A DNA stretch of 18,019 nt. It comes from an uncultured Eubacterium sp. GTDB lineage: Bacteria; Bacillota; Clostridia; Lachnospirales; Lachnospiraceae. The notes under the pieces were generated by a model. It saw only the letters and a program-made list of their open reading frames with translations, did no database searches and was not told the origin of the DNA. The stretch is taken from positions 1 to 18,019 of the forward strand of contig CAJUBQ010000091.1 of assembly GCA_910584595.1 (NCBI GenBank), read 5' to 3'. Below, in pieces: positions 15,008-18,019 of this stretch (position 1 is its first letter; each line of letters starts with the position of its first letter). Both the position numbers and the translations under genes were made by a program.

Positions 15008-15034
15008 CTATAAGAATAAATCATGTGCTTATAG
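15008..15034 (-). other. Short hairpin after the M56 gene
   Basis: CTATAAG (15008-15014) and CTTATAG (15028-15034) form a perfect 7-bp inverted repeat in the gap between the M56 gene and the regulator promoter. No T tract follows, so it is a weak terminator at best. Confidence 0.3.
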
Positions 15035-15041
15035 GTTACTT

Positions 15042-17408
15042 TCAACCGCCCTGACACTGAAACACCGTCATTTCCAGACCTGCTTTGCTGTTTTCTTTTG
15101 CCAGCCGCTTCAGGCAGCTGCTCATTTCTTTTAGATACTCCTCCGATCCGATATCTGCCGTCTTCGGTGTATTTTGCAAAAAATCGTCCATGCCGTATGT
15201 TACGTTTAAAATCAGCTGGTCTCTTTGACCAACCGTCAGTTCCGGATTTTTTATTTCATAATTTACATACCATTCAAAATGTATCTTTGTGCCCCTTTTG
15301 GGATACGCAAGATCAAAACTGCTGCCAAATCCCGCCGGGAATCTGCTCGCACGATCGCCCGGATATGTGGATTCGCTGGCTGTACAGGGCAGCGTTACGG
15401 TAAGAAACTCATAATCTTCTCTGGAAAGGTTCCGGATTGTTTTTTCATCGAGCAACGTCCAATACCCCTGGCTTGCCTTCCATAAGGAATTGTCTGCTTC
15501 GTATCGTTGCGCGGTATAGTCCAAAAAATCTGAAAGCGTATCGTTTTTGTAACCTTTCACTTTTATGGTTAATATTTTTTTTATTTTTTCCGGAAGCTGG
15601 TCTCGTTTCGTCGTGCCGCCCGGAGTTACTTTGTTTGGAATATCCAAAATATCGCCTTCCGGAAAGTAGCTGCACCAATTGACGGTTAAATTTATATTTC
15701 CTTTTTTACAAATGCTTTTCGCATATTTTTGCATGGCCATCAGAGCCTCTTTCGTGATCCGTTTCGTAGCTTCCACAGATGTATCCGAAAGCTCGGCATC
15801 TGTTTTTGATGTTAAAAATTCCATTGCTGCATCGGCCAGCCCGCGGTAAGCAGCTTCGTATTCGGAAACTTTGATATCCGCATGAAGCAGTCTGATTTGC
15901 GCTCTGAAATCCAGACTTGCCGTCTGTCCGTTTTTCAGCGGACGCTCTGCGCCAACAGCAGATAAATTGTTTTTTCTCCACGAACCGTTTGCGAGATACA
16001 GCGTATTTTTAAGAAAAAATGCATCTTCGTTATCAAAAAGATGGCGATGGACTTCTTCATCTTTTAACATTTCGTCTAAAAGACGGATCCCTTTGGGCGT
16101 ATCCAGCGCAAGCGTAACTTTTTCCCGAAATTGCGCAACTGTCAGGTTTCGGTAGGAATCTGTCCGAAACGCCAGGAGTTCTTGATACTTAGAAAATTTA
16201 CTGTCCGAGGTAACCGTAGGTTCCTTATTGGTCTGTCCATTTGTCAGCATACCTTTCATCAGATCCGCCTGCAGCTGTGCAAGCGCCGATACATTTGCGA
16301 AACTTTGCGGCTTTGCGGCATACGCCGGTGCGATAGATGCGCCGACAGCTGCAGAGCCCGTAAAGATACAAACGGTAAGCGCTGCTGTCAGTATTTTCGT
16401 TTTCTTTGTTCTTTTTTTATCGTTCATAATTTCACCAAGCCTTTCTTTTAACTGCTCTGCCCCTTCTGTAAGCGTAAGAGATGTAACGGGATGTTTGAAT
16501 GCTGCAGCTGTTTTGGAACACAAAAGCAAAGTGTCCCCGTAAGCTTTCTTTTCCTCCATATTCAAACAGCGAACGACTGCCTCATCACAGGCAAGCTCAC
16601 AGGCAAGATTCACTTCTTTTTGCAGCACGTATACAAACGGGTTGAACCAATGCACACAGACGACGATTTGAACGAGCCACTTATAAAACATGTCCAGCCG
16701 TTTCAAATGTACCAGCTCATGTGTAAAAATAAAAGCCAGCTCTGCGTCCGTAAGATTCGTATCCGGTATTACCATGCAAGGATGCAAAAATCCGGTCATA
16801 ACAGGCGTTGGGAACAACGGTCTGTAATATAATTCCACAGGTGTTCGGATACCGCATTTTTCTTCACACGCAGCAAGAATATTTAATATTTTAAGATCAG
16901 AAACCTCCGCGCCTTTCGTTCGTATGTAACGCATAAACTTTCGATAAGCCAAAACCTTGCGCAACAAAATTACCAATGCCGGTATCAGCCAGATAAAAAA
17001 CAGCGGCACAGACGCCTTTTCAAAATCCACCGAAACAAGTTCATCTGCAGCGTCCGTTTTGTAAGCTTGTGCGGCATTGTCCGGCAAATCTTTGTCTGTC
17101 AGTAATTCAGAAGCATCCGGTTGTGTGCCGGATCTATAGGTGTCCTGTGCGGCAGATTTGAAACCGGTTGAAAATATGTCAGTCATGACGCTTTGCTCAG
17201 GCTGTCCGACGGTCTGCAGCAGCGTCCTGGCAATCCTGATATCCGGCGCAAAGGGAATCAGAAACCGGAGCGTGACTGCTAACCAGATATAATACTGCCA
17301 GCATTTGCTGAAACGGTTTTTATACAGCTTTTTCAGCAATAAAAGAACGAAAAGCAGCAAGGCGCCGGATATTGTGAGTGAAAACAGCTGTTTGATCCAT
17401 TCATTCAT
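15042..17408 (-). CDS. BlaR1/MecR1-type M56 membrane metallopeptidase with unknown sensor domain
   Basis: This is a sensor-transducer that by family analogy cleaves or inactivates the partner BlaI-type repressor on a signal. The protein is 788 residues. Membrane segments are seen at about 10-27, 38-53, 133-150 and 338-360. The zinc protease site HELVH (His230, Glu231, His234) is in FTHELVHLKRLD, followed by the conserved ELACDEAVV (271-279). A loop with many acidic residues (about 60-130) lies between the second and third membrane segments. The extracytoplasmic part (about 365-788) has no visible SxxK-type penicillin-binding domain of BlaR1/MecR1, so the signal is probably not a beta-lactam. 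That region is not recognised. It overlaps the repressor gene by 8 bases. Whether it has any link to mannan use is unknown; adjacency alone does not show it. Confidence 0.88.
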   Translation of the reverse strand: MNEWIKQLFSLTISGALLLFVLLLLKKLYKNRFSKCWQYYIWLAVTLRFLIPFAPDIRIARTLLQTVGQPEQSVMTDIFSTGFKSAAQDTYRSGTQPDASELLTDKDLPDNAAQAYKTDAADELVSVDFEKASVPLFFIWLIPALVILLRKVLAYRKFMRYIRTKGAEVSDLKILNILAACEEKCGIRTPVELYYRPLFPTPVMTGFLHPCMVIPDTNLTDAELAFIFTHELVHLKRLDMFYKWLVQIVVCVHWFNPFVYVLQKEVNLACELACDEAVVRCLNMEEKKAYGDTLLLCSKTAAAFKHPVTSLTLTEGAEQLKERLGEIMNDKKRTKKTKILTAALTVCIFTGSAAVGASIAPAYAAKPQSFANVSALAQLQADLMKGMLTNGQTNKEPTVTSDSKFSKYQELLAFRTDSYRNLTVAQFREKVTLALDTPKGIRLLDEMLKDEEVHRHLFDNEDAFFLKNTLYLANGSWRKNNLSAVGAERPLKNGQTASLDFRAQIRLLHADIKVSEYEAAYRGLADAAMEFLTSKTDAELSDTSVEATKRITKEALMAMQKYAKSICKKGNINLTVNWCSYFPEGDILDIPNKVTPGGTTKRDQLPEKIKKILTIKVKGYKNDTLSDFLDYTAQRYEADNSLWKASQGYWTLLDEKTIRNLSREDYEFLTVTLPCTASESTYPGDRASRFPAGFGSSFDLAYPKRGTKIHFEWYVNYEIKNPELTVGQRDQLILNVTYGMDDFLQNTPKTADIGSEEYLKEMSSCLKRLAKENSKAGLEMTVFQCQGG

Positions 17409-17772
17409 TTTTATTTTTCCAAAACCTTTCTATTTCCTTCCATTCCTGTTCTGTCAGAATATCCTGGCATAACAGATTGTTTACAAGATTCTTCACATTG
17501 CCTGCATATACTTTGTCAATAAACCCATGTGTCTGTACTGTCTGGTATTCTGTCTCAGTTATCACGGCAATATATTCATTTCGTCTGCCTATTTTATGAA
17601 CCTTTAAAAAGTTTTTCCCAATCAGGCGGGAGAGTAATGTAAGTACGGTGTTATTTTTCCATTCGTTTTCCTCCTGTTCTAATTCCTCCATAATCTTGGA
17701 GAATAATGCGCTGCCTCCATTTTTCCAGATAATTTTCATCAGAATAAACTCCGATTCAGAAATTTGCTGCAT
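17401..17772 (-). CDS. BlaI/MecI-type winged-helix repressor
   Basis: This is predicted to repress its own operon and be inactivated through the M56 partner. The protein is 123 residues, the family's normal size. The N-terminus MQQISESEFILMKIIWKNG is the standard BlaI opening, followed by a winged helix with NNTVLTLLSRLIGKNFL (40-56) as the recognition region and a wing RRNEYIAV (63-70). The C-terminal helices (about 85-123) would dimerize. The start at 17772 is preferred over an in-frame ATG at 17796 because GAGGAGG stands just before it and because the family start fits. It overlaps the next gene by 8 bases, the usual arrangement. The targets may include genes elsewhere. Confidence 0.92.
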   Translation of the reverse strand: MQQISESEFILMKIIWKNGGSALFSKIMEELEQEENEWKNNTVLTLLSRLIGKNFLKVHKIGRRNEYIAVITETEYQTVQTHGFIDKVYAGNVKNLVNNLLCQDILTEQEWKEIERFWKNKNE

Positions 17773-17787
17773 AACTGCCTCCTCTCT

Positions 17788-17830
17788 TATTAACATTTTG
17801 TAGGTATAAATATATTAACATACTGTAGGT
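17788..17830 (-). promoter_or_regulatory. Two direct-repeat BlaI-type operator candidates
   Basis: The 18-base blocks 17788-17805 and 17813-17830 differ at two positions only. Each holds ACA-N3-TGT (ACATTTTGT and ACATACTGT), resembling the TACA/TGTA half-sites bound by BlaI and MecI. They lie 25 bases apart just upstream of the repressor's ribosome site, so the protein would block its own promoter. Confidence 0.6.
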
Positions 17831-17858
17831 TATGATGCAAGCATTTATTTTAAGAAAG

Positions 17859-17887
17859 TTGTCAAGGTTTTGATACAGCGTTACTAT
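17859..17887 (+). promoter_or_regulatory. Possible plus-strand promoter reading into the right repeat
   Basis: TTGTCA (17859-17864) and TACTAT (17882-17887) are 17 bases apart, a good sigma-A-like pair pointing right, away from the BlaI-type gene. The -10 lies within the repeat's hairpin stem. No gene is seen downstream inside the window. Confidence 0.3.
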
Positions 17888-17931
17888 TCACGGGAGTGAA
17901 CAAGTAACAAAGCAACAGTTTAGACAAAGTG
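17878..17931 (+). repeat. Right copy of the 54-bp inverted window-end repeat
   Basis: This is the partner of 3-56 in opposite orientation, with 47 of 54 matches. It forms a clean hairpin (17880-17908): GTTACT and TTCAC pair with GTGAA and AGTAAC around GGGA. The second half, from AAAGCAACAG to AAAGTG, is identical in both copies and unpaired. Confidence 0.75.
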
Positions 17932-18019
17932 GTGCTTTTGGGCTTCCCGGACGCTGGATGAGGGAATCGGCCCTGTCTCATTGTTCCGGTTTCCAGAACG
18001 TAAGAATCCCTAAGCATTC
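17932..18019 (+). repeat. Repeat related to the 3647-3881 element, cut by the window edge
   Basis: This matches the minus-strand reading of the right arm of the 3647-3881 element in blocks: CGGACGCTGGATGAGGG against CGGACGCCGGGTGAGGG, then CTGTCT, TTGTTCC and CCCTAAGCATTC. The matching order and similar spacing support a common family. The rest lies beyond the window. Confidence 0.55.

Noticed and set aside
3499..15008. GAACGTAG shared by the CE2-like leader and the region upstream of the regulator promoter
   Set aside because: It is only eight bases, lies at different positions relative to the promoters, and could easily be chance.
15042..17772. Beta-lactam resistance operon
   Set aside because: The repressor and protease are of the BlaI/BlaR1 type, but there is no beta-lactamase or penicillin-binding gene and no visible penicillin-binding sensor domain.
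17859..18019. CRISPR array or attachment site at the right edge
   Set aside because: There is no regular repeat-spacer pattern, no integrase or tRNA gene, and the repeat recurs only in inverted orientation.

Overview
The window looks like a chromosomal stretch from a low-to-moderate GC Gram-positive gut Firmicute, most likely a Lachnospiraceae member near Roseburia. This is inferred from gene content, strong Shine-Dalgarno sites and sigma-A-like promoters. All fifteen supported genes lie on the minus strand, so transcription runs from high to low coordinates. The window carries a beta-mannooligosaccharide utilization locus of the type known from Roseburia intestinalis, and next to it an M56/BlaI signalling pair.

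Layout in transcription order. (1) 17772-15042: a BlaI/MecI-type repressor overlapping a BlaR1-type M56 membrane metallopeptidase, preceded by two direct-repeat operator candidates. (2) 14898-12829: two tandem paralogous LacI/GalR-type regulators, ended by a long hairpin terminator. (3) 12581-4276: the main operon, with a solute-binding lipoprotein, two CUT1 permeases, a GH130_2-like mannooligosaccharide phosphorylase, an AGE-family 2-epimerase, a GH130_1-like mannosylglucose phosphorylase, a membrane-anchored protein of unknown function and a DUF624/YesL-like membrane protein. (4) 4275-3450: 826 bases without a gene, holding two separate inverted-repeat elements and the leader of the next operon. 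(5) 3449-96: a CE2-like and a CE17-like acetylesterase and mannose-6-phosphate isomerase (manA), with a purine-rich hexamer tract before manA and a hairpin terminator after it.

Inferred pathway: imported oligosaccharides are deacetylated in the cytoplasm by the two esterases, neither of which has a signal peptide. The GH130_2-like enzyme shortens mannooligosaccharides to mannose-1-phosphate. The epimerase converts the reducing mannose of mannobiose to glucose, and the GH130_1-like enzyme splits the product to mannose-1-phosphate and glucose. A phosphomannomutase encoded elsewhere and ManA then feed fructose-6-phosphate into glycolysis. No endo-mannanase, alpha-galactosidase or transporter ATPase is in the window.

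The most notable non-coding signals are: an 11-bp motif at the same offset from the -10 box of both the transporter and the regulator promoters; a 54-bp repeat in inverted orientation at the two ends of the window; a 305-bp element with 31-bp inverted ends that pair better as operon-strand RNA; and a separate element with 69-bp inverted arms that has a partial relative at the right edge. The known pathway is well supported. The repeats, the regulators and the sensor domain of the M56 protein are the less ordinary parts.
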